Shown: one piece after another, positions 43,406 through 52,328 of the stretch
Layout: each line of letters opens with the position of its first letter
How positions within the stretch are numbered: the stretch's first letter is position 1
From: Halorubrum aidingense JCM 13560
GTDB lineage: Archaea > Halobacteriota > Halobacteria > Halobacteriales > Haloferacaceae
DNA: 64,000 nucleotides
Assembly (NCBI RefSeq): GCF_000336995.1
Contig: NZ_AOJI01000017.1
Coordinates: 130,095 to 194,094 of the forward strand
Direction: 5' to 3'
Position numbers and translations under genes: made by a program
The notes under the pieces: generated by a model
What the model saw: the letters and a program-made list of their open reading frames with translations, nothing else
What the model was told of the DNA's origin: nothing
Database searches by the model: none

Positions 43406-44419
43406 ATGAAGCCAATACTCGAACCAATCGAACCGACCGACGCAGTCGATCTGTACCTCATGGAGAAAAAGTCAGAGGTCTCCCAGTGGACCCACTACAG
43501 CCACGGCTCCCGCCTGGGACACTTCCTTCGCTGGTGCGCCGAGCAAGGCGTCGACAACCTCAACGACATCACCGGACGTGACCTGAAGCGTTACAAGCTC
43601 TGGCGCCGAGACGACGGCGACATTAACAACGTGACGTTGAAAACCCAAATGGACACCCTCCGCGTGTTCATCCGGTGGTGCGAGTCTATCGACGCCGTCT
43701 CACCCGACCTATCGACAAAGGTCGAGTCACCCGATTTGGACTACGACGACAACGTCCGCACCGTGATGCTCGACTCTGAAGACGGAGAGGAGGTTCTCGC
43801 CTATCTTCGGAAGTACAAATATTGCTCGCTGCCGCACGTCGTCTTCGAGCTACTCTGGCACACGTCGCTCCGCCGTGGAGCGGCCGTCGCCCTGGACGTT
43901 GACGACTATGACCCACAGACACAACAACTCAACGTCCGGCATCGGCCCGACACGGGGACACCGATCAAGAACAAAGCGCGAGGCGAGCGTACCATCGCAC
44001 TGCAAGGATCAGTCTGCCAAATACTCGACGACTGGATAGCTACCGGGCGACCCAAAACCACCGACGACTTCGGACGAGAGCCGCTACTGGCAACGAACCA
44101 GGGCCGAGCCCACGGGCAGACCATCCAGCGGTACGTCTACACCTACACGCGACCTTGCGTGTATGCTGGCGATTGCCCGATAGACCGCAATATCAAGACG
44201 TGTGAAGCGGCTGAGGCCGCTAATCAAGCGTCAAAGTGCCCCGAGAGTGTCAGCCCACACGCAGTTCGTCGCGGCAGCATCACCAACTACCTCAAAAAAG
44301 AGGTCCCTAAGCCTGTCCTGAGTGACCGGGCAAACGTCTCCATCGACGTGCTCGACATGCACTACAACGAAATGACGGAGTCAGAAAAGGCGGAACAACG
44401 TCGGCAGTTCTTCGAGTAG
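43406..44419 (+). CDS. Tyrosine recombinase/integrase (haloarchaeal SNJ2-like type)
   Basis: The protein has 337 residues. A SAM-like N-terminal core-binding domain (SQWTHYSHGSRLGHFLRWCAEQGV) precedes the catalytic domain. The first Arg is in WHTSLRRGAAVALDVDDY, followed by the motif RHRPDTGTPIKNKARGER, the His-x-x-Arg box SPHAVRRGS and the Tyr nucleophile in MHYNEMTE. Cysteines in CVYAGDCPIDRNIKTCE form a possible zinc knuckle. It would recombine the 23-bp att sites. It is closely similar in layout to the second integrase at 61840-62907. Confidence 0.9.
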   Translation: MKPILEPIEPTDAVDLYLMEKKSEVSQWTHYSHGSRLGHFLRWCAEQGVDNLNDITGRDLKRYKLWRRDDGDINNVTLKTQMDTLRVFIRWCESIDAVSPDLSTKVESPDLDYDDNVRTVMLDSEDGEEVLAYLRKYKYCSLPHVVFELLWHTSLRRGAAVALDVDDYDPQTQQLNVRHRPDTGTPIKNKARGERTIALQGSVCQILDDWIATGRPKTTDDFGREPLLATNQGRAHGQTIQRYVYTYTRPCVYAGDCPIDRNIKTCEAAEAANQASKCPESVSPHAVRRGSITNYLKKEVPKPVLSDRANVSIDVLDMHYNEMTESEKAEQRRQFFE

Positions 44420-45021
44420 CCACGCTGCTCGCTTCTTTTGGACCGGATCTCGCAGGAAATTCGAACACCTAACGGCGGTGTGTTCGTTGTGCTCAACGCC
44501 ACGACGACGTCGACGCCAGGGACCCAGAGCCATCGGTCAAGACGCCGATGGGCGCCCACGACGCGTCCGCCATGATGAGATGGCGACGAGATACCCGGTC
44601 CCAACTCTGGGTCTACGGGAACTGGTCACCTCGTGGGCGGGACGTGACTACCCGTAAGATACCCTCTTACCCCACCGTGATACCGAAATAGGTGGTGGCC
44701 TCGGCTGAAGTCACTCACCGAGGTGTCAGGAGTCACCTCCGTCCATGCGAACGCTGAGATCGGTGACCCGAATCGAAGCGAGTCGGTGTTTCAGTAACAC
44801 CGCTTCGACGATGGTAGTAGTGACGCCGGGTGTCATCGGGTACGTCTCAGCGACTGACGCGGAACTAGGTTCCCCTGTGGCGGCTGTTGAACCGAAGCCA
44901 TGAACAGGCCTGCTGCACGCATACGGTAGCGTCACGGACCCCCTATGGCCGAATGAGTCCCGAGTGGCCACTACCTATCGCTCAAGAACGCCATGTCGAA
45001 CACCGTAGGTGACGGCTGTCG
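44420..45021. other. Convergent intergenic region of the element
   Basis: These 602 bases lie between the integrase and primase-helicase genes, which end toward each other. An 81-residue minus-strand frame (44726-44971) looks partly protein-like but has no start signal or known motif. No obvious terminator poly-T runs are present. It may hold cis-acting replication or transfer sequence. Confidence 0.4.
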
Positions 45022-48000
45022 TCAGTCCGACAAGGCGGTATCGGGCGGGTCTCGTCCGTCCGAATCCTCCTGGTCGGCGGTCGAACTCCGAGCGTCGGCG
45101 TCGGTCGCGGTGGCTGGCGGTGCTGAATCGGCACGGACACCCAACTCGGGCATATAGTGTTCTATATGGGCGAGTTGGGGGTCGCGTTCTTCGCGCTCGG
45201 CGTCAGTGAGTGCCGGAAGGGACACCTGTCCGGCGTCATCGACGGTATGAACGCCGTCGTCGTACCAGACGTACCCACGCCCGCGCATCTCGCGGTCCAG
45301 CGCGCCGTCGTCGAACAGCCGCGTGAGCGTCTTGCGAACGTACTCCATGCTCACCGTATCTTTGTCGGGCATGGCGTCATACACGTTAGCAGTGGTGAAC
45401 GACGCGCCCGTGTTGCCGGCGAGGTCGCGGACGGTCTCGACTATCGCTTTCCGCTTAGGAGCATGGCGGGGAACGGACCCGACGGCTTCGATTGGGAACC
45501 AGTCGGGGATCGCCGAGGTGTTGAACACGACGGTCGCACCCCGACCTTGTCGTCCGACACGGAGGGCGGCCTGTACCACTTCGGCCTCGCGCATTTGGTA
45601 GCGGATACGGTTCCCGAGTGGTCCGTAGGTCCGTTCGCCGTCATCGGTGCGCTCGGGGAACACGGCTTGCCCCAGGAACGCGGCCTGTTCTCGGACCCAT
45701 GTATCTCCGTAGTGTGGTGAGCCGGAAACGACGGCGAGGCGTTCCTCGGCGTACCTGTTCGTCCCGCGAAGGGCGGCGAAGTGGTCGATGGTTTTCGCTG
45801 TGCCATCGTCCACGACCCCCGCCTCGTCGTATTTGCGCTCGACGCTGAGGGAGGTGAACACCACGGGCGGCGTCCCATCGCCGTACTGGTCGCGGACGGC
45901 CTCGAAGAGTCGACGATCTCGCTTGACCGTCGCAAATTCCCCGGAGGTGTAGGGCTTCGCGTGGTCAGCGACGCGCATACCGTTGATAGCGAGGGTGTCG
46001 CGGACGTACTCGGCGCGTTCCTCGTCAGTGAGGACGGATTGATGGGTGAGTCGGATCCCGAGGCGGTCGCGCCAGAGTTCGACCATGCCAGTGGCGTCGA
46101 GACCGAGGACGGTGTGGGCGTAGGTGAGCGACGGCGGCGTTTGTAGTTTCACCGCCTTCGGGTTGTGGCTGTCACCCCGGAAGTAGACGCCGGGGGTCTG
46201 CACGCCCGGGAGCGTGGTTCGCTCGAACGGATATGGCCCCATGCTCGAATCATCGGGGTCGTCGGACTCGGCGAGTTCGTTGCCTGTGAGGAGCGTATAG
46301 ACCGCGTGTGGCGCGTAAGCGTGGTAGTCGTCGTTCCGAAAAACGCCTTGCACGTCCGGCTCGTCGAAGTCGAAGCCGTCGAACCAGTCAAGCGCGGCGT
46401 CACGGCGGTTAGTCTCGCGGCGGTTCTCGATGAGGTCATGCCAGTCGGCGAATGGTACGCCGGGTTCGCTGGCGAGGAACGTGTTGATGGCACGTTCAAG
46501 GCCGTCGCCTTCCAGCGTAGTGGTGAACGCGTCGCCGGGGAACTCATCGAAGGCGACGACGCGCCCGCTCGTCACGCCATTTGGGAGATGGGCGTGGGAG
46601 TAGTGGCCGATGAGGACCTCGTAGTCGTCGGGGGCGAAATCCCACCGTGTTTCGTAGGGACAGCGGTGGGTGGTGTCCCCGTCACTCTCGCGGCAGGGGC
46701 AAGCGTCGCCGTAGTGTTCATGAATCGCTTTCGGCGTCGCCCCACGGGCGTACAGTTCCTCGAACATCTGCCGCATAGGGCGGCCCTCGCTGAGGTTCAT
46801 CGTCTTACAGTCCTTCGGGAACGACGGGAGCCGGTAGTGGGTAAGACCGAGGTCGTCGCAGATTTCGCTCGCCTGTTCGTAGAGATCGTGTCGCCCCGTG
46901 AGGTACGTCAGAGACGTCTCTTTCCGAGCGGCGGCCTCGAAGGTCGAACGGGTCTTGCCGCCGGACATGATTACTGTGAGAAGGCTGTTCTGGCGGCGGT
47001 CGATGGCGTCTTCGATGGTGGTTTGGGTCCGGTTCCACACATCGCGCTGGCTCAGGGTGCCGAGCGTGTCGGCGCAGGTGAAGTCCCACCCGAGCGAGAC
47101 CGCCTGAGTCCCACGAGTCTCGGGGAGAATCGGGGTGTAGTCGAGTGACCCGCCGTCCGCTGGCCGGTCATACTCGGGTATGTTCGCACCGCGGCCGCGG
47201 GCGGCTTCGACGGCCTGCCAGAACTCCTCGCCGCGTAGGCGCTCACCGGGTGAGACAATCCCCTCTTCCCACGCGACGAGTGAGAGGGCAGTCCCACCGT
47301 AGTTGCCGTCGCGGTAGATGACAGATTTGCCATCAGCGGCGACGTATAACCGCGTACCGGACTTCGAGGCGGGTTCGCCGGGGATGTGTGGGTCCCAGTC
47401 CTCGGAGCCGTCGGCGCGGGTGTTCGTCGGCGACGAGGCGAGACGCATGTCGTGAACCGACAGGTGATCCACGGCGTCCAGCACATCGTCGATGTCGCCG
47501 GTGGTGTCGAGGGCGGCCACTTCGGCCTTCGACTTGCACGGCTCGCGTGCCGAACCCCCATCCTTCGAGTTGAGGAGGGGCCCATGTTCGTCCGTCGTCG
47601 GGGTTTCGCGGCGGGTTTCGTGTTCCTCGCACACGTCGGCGAGAGCGTCGGTGTTCACCTCGCGCACGTCGTCGGGCGTCCCAGTGACGTGTTTGCCGGT
47701 GAAAATGAACTGCCGCTTGCCATCGTAGATTTCGACGCACGGTGGTTCGTCGTTCGCGCCGATGGGTTCCTCGCGGAGTTGGAACGTTGCCGCTCGGTAG
47801 CCGTCGGGGAGTTCGCCGTAGAACGCGAGATGAGCGCCCGTCCCACTGGTGGATACGTCGGCGTATGTGATACCGAGGCGATCGGCGAGTGCGACGAACT
47901 CCGGGGCCATGTCGCCGGTCTCGGGGCACCGCACGTCGTCGCCGTCTACGAAGAGGAACGGGTCGGACTCGGCGGCGTAGGGTTCGCCCGGCTTCTGGCC

Positions 48001-48297
48001 GATGAACGTGAGGTCGTCGGCGAGTCGCGGGTGTTTCGTCGCCCATTCGTGGGCGGTGTCGTAATCAGCCCAATTCGGAGGGAACGCCCACCCGTAACGG
48101 GTATCCTCGGCGCTCCCGTCGTAGTCCGGGTGGTCCGCCTCAGCCCACGGTGCGAAGGGGAGTTTCTCGTCGGTCCGACACATGAACTGATCGTAGTCTT
48201 TGAGCGCGGGCGGCCACTGACGCTCACCGCCCCACGTCCACGCGTCGCCCGGATAGGCGCCGGTCTCGGTGTCAGCGTCGTCAGACACCACGACCAC
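45022..48297 (-). CDS. Primase-polymerase/helicase replication protein of the element
   Basis: The protein has 1091 residues and a GTG start. Residues about 90-215 (DPFLFVDGDDVRCPETGDM, then TSGTGAHLAFYG and CVEIYDGKRQFIFTGKHV) match the AEP-like primase-polymerase N-domain of plasmid and virus replication proteins. The middle third is a helicase with a short Walker A, IMSGGKTRST, and Walker B VVAFDEFPGD, separated by a Cys-rich insertion (CPCRESDGDTTHRCP). The C-terminal end has a winged-helix region (DKDTVSMEYVRKTLTRLFDDGALD). It probably initiates replication of the excised element. Confidence 0.78.
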   Translation of the reverse strand: MVVVSDDADTETGAYPGDAWTWGGERQWPPALKDYDQFMCRTDEKLPFAPWAEADHPDYDGSAEDTRYGWAFPPNWADYDTAHEWATKHPRLADDLTFIGQKPGEPYAAESDPFLFVDGDDVRCPETGDMAPEFVALADRLGITYADVSTSGTGAHLAFYGELPDGYRAATFQLREEPIGANDEPPCVEIYDGKRQFIFTGKHVTGTPDDVREVNTDALADVCEEHETRRETPTTDEHGPLLNSKDGGSAREPCKSKAEVAALDTTGDIDDVLDAVDHLSVHDMRLASSPTNTRADGSEDWDPHIPGEPASKSGTRLYVAADGKSVIYRDGNYGGTALSLVAWEEGIVSPGERLRGEEFWQAVEAARGRGANIPEYDRPADGGSLDYTPILPETRGTQAVSLGWDFTCADTLGTLSQRDVWNRTQTTIEDAIDRRQNSLLTVIMSGGKTRSTFEAAARKETSLTYLTGRHDLYEQASEICDDLGLTHYRLPSFPKDCKTMNLSEGRPMRQMFEELYARGATPKAIHEHYGDACPCRESDGDTTHRCPYETRWDFAPDDYEVLIGHYSHAHLPNGVTSGRVVAFDEFPGDAFTTTLEGDGLERAINTFLASEPGVPFADWHDLIENRRETNRRDAALDWFDGFDFDEPDVQGVFRNDDYHAYAPHAVYTLLTGNELAESDDPDDSSMGPYPFERTTLPGVQTPGVYFRGDSHNPKAVKLQTPPSLTYAHTVLGLDATGMVELWRDRLGIRLTHQSVLTDEERAEYVRDTLAINGMRVADHAKPYTSGEFATVKRDRRLFEAVRDQYGDGTPPVVFTSLSVERKYDEAGVVDDGTAKTIDHFAALRGTNRYAEERLAVVSGSPHYGDTWVREQAAFLGQAVFPERTDDGERTYGPLGNRIRYQMREAEVVQAALRVGRQGRGATVVFNTSAIPDWFPIEAVGSVPRHAPKRKAIVETVRDLAGNTGASFTTANVYDAMPDKDTVSMEYVRKTLTRLFDDGALDREMRGRGYVWYDDGVHTVDDAGQVSLPALTDAEREERDPQLAHIEHYMPELGVRADSAPPATATDADARSSTADQEDSDGRDPPDTALSD

Positions 48298-48414
48298 CCC
48301 CGGTGGGTCGGTCGCTCCGGATGGCGACGCTACAGGACCAATACACCTCGCGCCATGAGTAGTGCGCGTCGGCGGTCCGCAGCCCGGTATGCTGGCGGGA
48401 TCGGGGCTCCCCGC

Positions 48415-48798
48415 TCATTGTGCCCCTTCTGCCCCCTTCCGCTCTCTTTCAACCCGACGGAGGCGCCGAACTGGTCCACCACGCGCGAGCCGAAACGCTG
48501 GACGATGCTCTCGGTGGTCGGGGAGAACCTGATACAGCGACCCGTTCGTCCCCTCGGCGAAGATGTGTGACCCGAATGTGGTCCGCACGACGACCAGCGG
48601 ATCGTCACGTTCTCCCCAGAGCACCCGGTCTCCCTCCCACAGATCGGTGAGGTCCGAGATGGGTTCGTATCCACCGTCGGTAGCGAGGTATGGACTGTCG
48701 CTGTCACACTCGGGGCACACGTCCCGGGGGATGCCGCTGTAGGGTCGAGTCTTCCGGACGAGCCGCTCACCGCATCGATGGCAGAAGCGGGACCTCAT
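48415..48798 (-). CDS. Zinc-ribbon hypothetical protein
   Basis: The protein has 127 residues. The N-terminal zinc ribbon is CHRCGERL ... CPECDSDSPY, followed by a beta-rich region (ISDLTDLWEGDRVLWGERDDPLVVV) and a basic end. A strong minus-strand TATATAAAATTAT element lies about 50 bases upstream. The ATG at 48798 is chosen; a GTG at 48807 is three codons upstream. It precedes the primase-helicase gene by 117 bases on the same strand and may be cotranscribed with it. Confidence 0.65.
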   Translation of the reverse strand: MRSRFCHRCGERLVRKTRPYSGIPRDVCPECDSDSPYLATDGGYEPISDLTDLWEGDRVLWGERDDPLVVVRTTFGSHIFAEGTNGSLYQVLPDHREHRPAFRLARGGPVRRLRRVERERKGAEGAQ

Positions 48799-48867
48799 CG
48801 CCCCCACCCCGGGAAACCATCAGCGCCGCTATGCATGAAGATAATTTTATATACAATAAGATGCTTA

Positions 48868-48984
48868 CTACGCATGACGCATCACCTCCACGGTGTTCGT
48901 CGAGATACTGACTACTTTCACGGATTGGGCGCTGGAACGCCCACCCGCGGTCGATTCCTTTCTGTCGTCGCTTTCTACGCACAT
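48868..48984 (-). CDS. Putative 38-residue small protein behind a shared upstream element
   Basis: A minus-strand ATG at 48984 opens 38 codons (MCVESDDRKESTAGG ...). It is supported mainly by context: a 23-bp sequence 14 bases upstream (48999-49021) occurs identically 15 bases upstream of the HTH gene at 51180. The translation is polar with a basic end and has no known motif. It may instead be a truncated gene copy. Confidence 0.3.
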   Translation of the reverse strand: MCVESDDRKESTAGGRSSAQSVKVVSISTNTVEVMRHA

Positions 48985-48998
48985 CGCACAAGATCCTG

Positions 48999-49021
48999 TT
49001 GGTCGGTGATGTGAGGGTCCC
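48999..49021 (-). repeat. 23-bp direct repeat, copy 1
   Basis: This is identical to 51196-51218. On the minus strand it begins GGGACCCTCACATCACC and ends 14 bases before an ATG. It is a candidate shared operator, non-TATA promoter element or recombination scar. Confidence 0.85.
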
Positions 49022-49319
49022 TGAGTTCACACCCCCTATTCCAGAAATAAACTAATTATATACGAATTGTAAATATATGCAATAGATGTTAATCGGAATT
49101 AATATTTAATAATTCGACTAGAGGGTGAAAATTGTACAAAACGCGCGCCATGTGCGCGCGAGAATCAAGGTACCGCGAAGGGTTCAATTCGGCAGGACGC
49201 TCGCTAAGCGGTGAGATTCGGACAATATTATATTCTAAAGGTCTGTCCTGTAGTAGAGTCTGTGTGCAATCGCGAACCCTGAAAGAGTCAGTGTACCAGC
49301 CGATGTTGATGACGGCCGC
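49022..49319. other. AT-rich candidate replication origin or control region
   Basis: From about 49040 to 49140 the sequence is almost entirely A and T (AATAAACTAATTATATACG, TTAATATTTAATAATTCG). It is followed directly by a GC-only palindrome at 49142-49160. No gene is present. In an element with its own primase-helicase this combination suggests a duplex-unwinding region with a hairpin, but it could equally be a promoter-dense strip. Confidence 0.45.
49142..49160. repeat. GC palindrome next to the AT-rich tract
   Basis: CGCGCGC (49142-49148) pairs with GCGCGCG (49154-49160) around a five-base centre. It is striking against the surrounding AT-rich DNA. Confidence 0.75.
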
Positions 49320-49514
49320 CTACTCGCCGACCGCGTCCTCGACGATCTCGATCTCCTCGTCGGTCAGCCCATACAGCTCGTAGACGGTCTCGTCGATCAG
49401 GTCGTCGGTGCGCTGGATCTTCTCGTCGAGTTCGTCGGCGCGCTCGTCGAGGAAGTACCCCGAGAAGAAGTCTGAGTTCCGATAGACGGTAGAGGAGAGG
49501 GTCGCCTGACTCAT
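49320..49514 (-). pseudogene. C-terminal fragment of a restriction-modification methyltransferase
   Basis: There are 64 residues from an ATG at 49514: SSTVYRNSDFFSGYFLDERADELD and the ending IDETVYELYGLTDEEIEIVED. The latter strongly resembles the extreme C-terminus of Eco57I/type IIG-like or BREX-type N6-adenine methyltransferases, where an LY-LT-EE-I pattern closes the protein. No catalytic NPPY motif remains, so it is a relic, or a tiny protein reusing this end. It lies inside the mobile element. Confidence 0.5.
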
Positions 49515-49693
49515 CGTGATTATAATCCACGGTGTCGGGAGGCGTAAGAATTTGCTGAATAATGTCTCTGCCGGCTCTGTTGAACTCCTATTCTTCAAAC
49601 ATATTACCGCCTGAAACAGCCGTTAGTTGAAGGGTGCTTTCTTGGCAGCTAATTCGGCTGCGAGATATTGAAAAATACAATCCTCGCCGAAAT

Positions 49694-50179
49694 TCAGAGA
49701 TTCCAGATTAGAACACAACCGATAACAGACACGTAAACAACCGGGAGAAGCGTGAATACGGTGAGGGTAACGTTAGGATCTGGTGCTAATAGAACCTGAT
49801 TGCCCAATAGGTACAAAAATCCGAATAAACCAGCTATATCTGTAAAAATCAAAAGCGCAATGATGACTTGAACCGTTATAGATGAAGGCAGAAGATTCAA
49901 ACTTGTTTCAAAAATATCGGCTATAAATTCAATTTTGCCTTTGTAACCACCCCTATTCATCCTGTTTCTTCTTCTTGTATTTGAGGTGTCCACAACGTTA
50001 TCAAATACAGTCTTCACTTGTCTCATCGTTACGTAGGTCATTGATCCTGCGATCATCATTATAATCAAAATAATAAGATTAAGAGTCGTAGGTGAATTAG
50101 AATAGAAAATTACAGAGGCGACTGTAGGCCAAAACGCTGCTTCGGGTGTACCTCTTACAGCATCACTAAGCGCAATCAT
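49694..50179 (-). CDS. Membrane protein of the element, unknown function
   Basis: The protein has 161 residues and four hydrophobic segments arranged as two pairs, separated by a polar basic loop (TSNTRRRNRMNRGGYKGK). The gene is markedly AT-rich, unlike the core genome. The ATG at 50179 is preferred over a TTG one codon upstream. Small membrane proteins in such cargo positions often block superinfection or act as toxins, but there is no motif to prove this. Confidence 0.6.
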   Translation of the reverse strand: MIALSDAVRGTPEAAFWPTVASVIFYSNSPTTLNLIILIIMMIAGSMTYVTMRQVKTVFDNVVDTSNTRRRNRMNRGGYKGKIEFIADIFETSLNLLPSSITVQVIIALLIFTDIAGLFGFLYLLGNQVLLAPDPNVTLTVFTLLPVVYVSVIGCVLIWNL

Positions 50180-50302
50180 CAATCGAAACTCAAGTGATGT
50201 GATATAAAAATCATTGGTTCAAATATCCAAATACACTACCTCGATGGATAGTTTTCAAAATTCAAATACGAATCTGCTATGATTGAAAGGTAGTAGGTTT
50301 GG

Positions 50303-50494
50303 TTACCACCCAAACAGCCTTTCATAAGTTATGACTATCATAGCGCCCATTATTATCACAATCGCGGCAATTGGCCAAAGAGGACCATCTAAACTTAGCA
50401 CCCACCAACTGAACAAAACCATCATTGCGATTGCTATGATTGCAACAACTCCAAACCTCAATGCAGATTCAACCGGACCTATATCCGTTGACAT
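50303..50494 (-). CDS. Small two-helix membrane protein of the element
   Basis: The protein has 63 residues: a short polar start, helix VVAIIAIAMMVLFSWWVL, a DGP turn, helix IAAIVIIMGAMIVITYE and a RLFGW end. A minus-strand TTATAAATAAT box (50511-50522) lies about 23 bases before the ATG, a strong promoter for a leaderless message. The gene is AT-rich like its neighbour at 49694 and may be functionally linked to it. Confidence 0.62.
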   Translation of the reverse strand: MSTDIGPVESALRFGVVAIIAIAMMVLFSWWVLSLDGPLWPIAAIVIIMGAMIVITYERLFGW

Positions 50495-50510
50495 AATTGA
50501 TCTTGTTCAG

Positions 50511-50522
50511 ATTATTTATAAA
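50511..50522 (-). promoter_or_regulatory. TATA element for the 63-residue membrane protein
   Basis: On the minus strand TTTATAAATAAT precedes the start codon at 50494 by about 23 bases. It is one of the strongest TATA-like sequences in the element. Confidence 0.6.
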
Positions 50523-50682
50523 AAGGTTTCCGTGTAATTGGTTACTCACATCGAGTCGAATGAATCTCCGCCAGAGTTCGTTCAATACATTCTCTGTACT
50601 GACCGCGACTGGGTCAGAATATATCACTTGCTGAGGATTTCAACAGAGCATCTCTGCCTGATATGTCCCCGGCCACGCGCGT

Positions 50683-51180
50683 TCAGTCAATTCTGCCCGC
50701 CTGTGCCTTACCAGCCCCAACCGCGTTCTCCGGGGGAGCGCTGTGGGTCATCCGTTCGAGGGTGACGAACTCTTGATCGCTCAACTGATCGGACACCTCG
50801 AACTGGTGGTGGGTCGAGTCGCTCTGTGTGAGCTTGTCCAGATCCTCGCGCAGGGCCAGCGAGCGCTCGACGTTGTCGTCGACATCGTTGAGCAGACGGC
50901 GTTCGAGTTCCTTCTCGTCGACGCTGCGTGCGGCCTGCACCATCTCCCATCGTCGCGTCCGCGTGCGTTGGAGATGGCGGAGGAGGCTTGTCGTCCGATT
51001 AGCGAGGTCGCCGTCGAGGTCGTCGAGCCAGTCGCCCATCTTCGAGATGTCGCGCTTGACCGTCGACTCCGAGCAGTCGAACTCCTGGGAGATGTGTTTG
51101 ACGACATCGGAGTAGCGCTGATTCAGACCGTTCAGTAGCCACCACGTTCGCTCGCGTCGTTCTTTGAGTTCGGGGCGCAT
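50683..51180 (-). CDS. HTH protein, possibly phage-type DNA-binding
   Basis: The protein has 165 residues. The N-terminal third is a helix-turn-helix, QRYSDVVKHISQEFDCSESTVKRDISKM; long charged helices follow, including RTRTRRWEMVQAARSVDEKELERRLLNDVDDN. The layout resembles small DNA-binding proteins (terminase-small-subunit-like or element regulators), but no terminase large subunit is nearby. The ATG at 51180 lies 15 bases after the 23-bp repeat copy at 51196-51218, which may be its operator or promoter. Confidence 0.65.
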   Translation of the reverse strand: MRPELKERRERTWWLLNGLNQRYSDVVKHISQEFDCSESTVKRDISKMGDWLDDLDGDLANRTTSLLRHLQRTRTRRWEMVQAARSVDEKELERRLLNDVDDNVERSLALREDLDKLTQSDSTHHQFEVSDQLSDQEFVTLERMTHSAPPENAVGAGKAQAGRID

Positions 51181-51195
51181 CTTCGTCTCTAACTA

Positions 51196-51218
51196 TTGGT
51201 CGGTGATGTGAGGGTCCC
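51196..51218 (-). repeat. 23-bp direct repeat, copy 2
   Basis: Identical to 48999-49021. Here it ends 15 bases before the ATG of the HTH gene at 51180. The two copies bracket the AT-rich cargo (membrane proteins, methyltransferase relic). Confidence 0.85.
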
Positions 51219-51332
51219 CCCACAGCCCGCGGTGGGCCATCTTTCGCGGGTCGACCTTTGCTATTCTTCAGAAACTTCAATCATCCTAAATTTTATGTTG
51301 GTAGATATGAAGGTCATCGACAAGACGAGACA

Positions 51333-51659
51333 ATGGGAGAGTATACTACCGAGGAAATAAATCAACGATTTGCACTGTTAGACCAGTACGAGCGACGGTG
51401 TATCATTCGTTTCCTGCAAGAATCTGAGACGGATCATGTCTCGATCAGTGACCTGGTCAGTCATCTGCAAAAGCAGGGGCCGACGCCAGACAGGTGTAGC
51501 AAAATCGTAATAACCCTACACCATAGCCACCTCCCCAAACTCGCCACGATTGATGCGGTTAATTTCGACTCCCGTTCTGAGACAGTCCGATACGACGGTG
51601 ATGAACTCCTCGAAGCACTCCTCGAACCAATCTCGGAGACGCATGTTCCAAGCACCTGA
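51333..51659 (+). CDS. Winged-helix DUF7344-like protein
   Basis: The protein has 108 residues: YTTEEINQRFALLDQYERRCIIRFLQ, then DHVSISDLVSHLQ and a helix-turn region KIVITLHHSHLPKLATIDAVNFD, followed by a wing-like strand TVRYDG. This is the haloarchaeal short winged-helix domain pattern (DUF7344). A TTTTATG-like element lies about 40 bases upstream. It is divergent from the HTH gene at 50683-51180, so together they may form the element's regulatory switch. The ATG at 51333 is chosen for fit to the domain start. Confidence 0.7.
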   Translation: MGEYTTEEINQRFALLDQYERRCIIRFLQESETDHVSISDLVSHLQKQGPTPDRCSKIVITLHHSHLPKLATIDAVNFDSRSETVRYDGDELLEALLEPISETHVPST

Positions 51660-51956
51660 AGAACAAGCTACTCTCGTGCATCTCTTGGGTCCACGGGGGA
51701 GATCATTGCGACGCTATCTGACGGTGCGGGCGTCGCGACCGGGGTCAACGACGATTCCCGGCCGATCGCGTTCCACTCGTGACGGGGAGACCGTCGACTT
51801 CTGTGGAGCTGACCTACGACTGCGGCTCGATGAGTAGATCACGAGCGGTATCTGCCATGCCGATGCTGGTGCTCCGCTACCCGGGGTGATCTGTGCAGGT
51901 TTGAGCTTCTCCCGGACCTACCGTCGTCGACTCGGATGCTGACCATTTAAACGGTC

Positions 51957-52112
51957 TCACAGTGCCGCCAAAGCGATCAGGTTCCCAGCAACGACCAAAC
52001 CCAGTTGGATGGACAACGGGATCTTGGTCCGCAGTGTTTCGCTACAACGCGCGATGGCGACGAAGCTGACAGCAGCGAGACCCATGAGCGCCCCGCTGAG
52101 TGGACCAAGCAT
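51957..52112 (-). CDS. Small two-helix membrane protein near attR
   Basis: The protein has 51 residues from the ATG at 52112: a hydrophobic helix GALMGLAAVSFVAIA, a short basic turn and a second helix LGLVVAGNLIALAAL. A minus-strand TTATTTTAATT box (52132-52142) lies 25 bases upstream and favours this ATG over a GTG at 52157. No homologous family is recognised. Confidence 0.5.
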   Translation of the reverse strand: MLGPLSGALMGLAAVSFVAIARCSETLRTKIPLSIQLGLVVAGNLIALAAL

Positions 52113-52328
52113 GAGTGGGGGTAGGACTGTCAAATTAAAATAAATCGCCCCCAGCACGCGTTTTCGCGTCTATTCGCCGACCGAGAGCAGCAAGAGCGAG
52201 GCTCGTGCTGAATGTCCTTGGACCGCTACCTACTTCGCGCTACAACGCGTATTGGCTCTTGCAAATCGACCGAAGACGTCGGGTGAAAGCAGTTGCGTGT
52301 TCAACTCAACCATCAGGATAGTGAGAGT

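Noticed and set aside
44726..44971. 81-residue minus-strand frame in the element
   Set aside because: No promoter, no motif and low-complexity composition; kept only as a note in the gap entry.
48767..49030. 87-residue minus-strand frame across the zinc-ribbon promoter
   Set aside because: It spans the strong TATA element and the zinc-ribbon start in another frame; composition is not protein-like.
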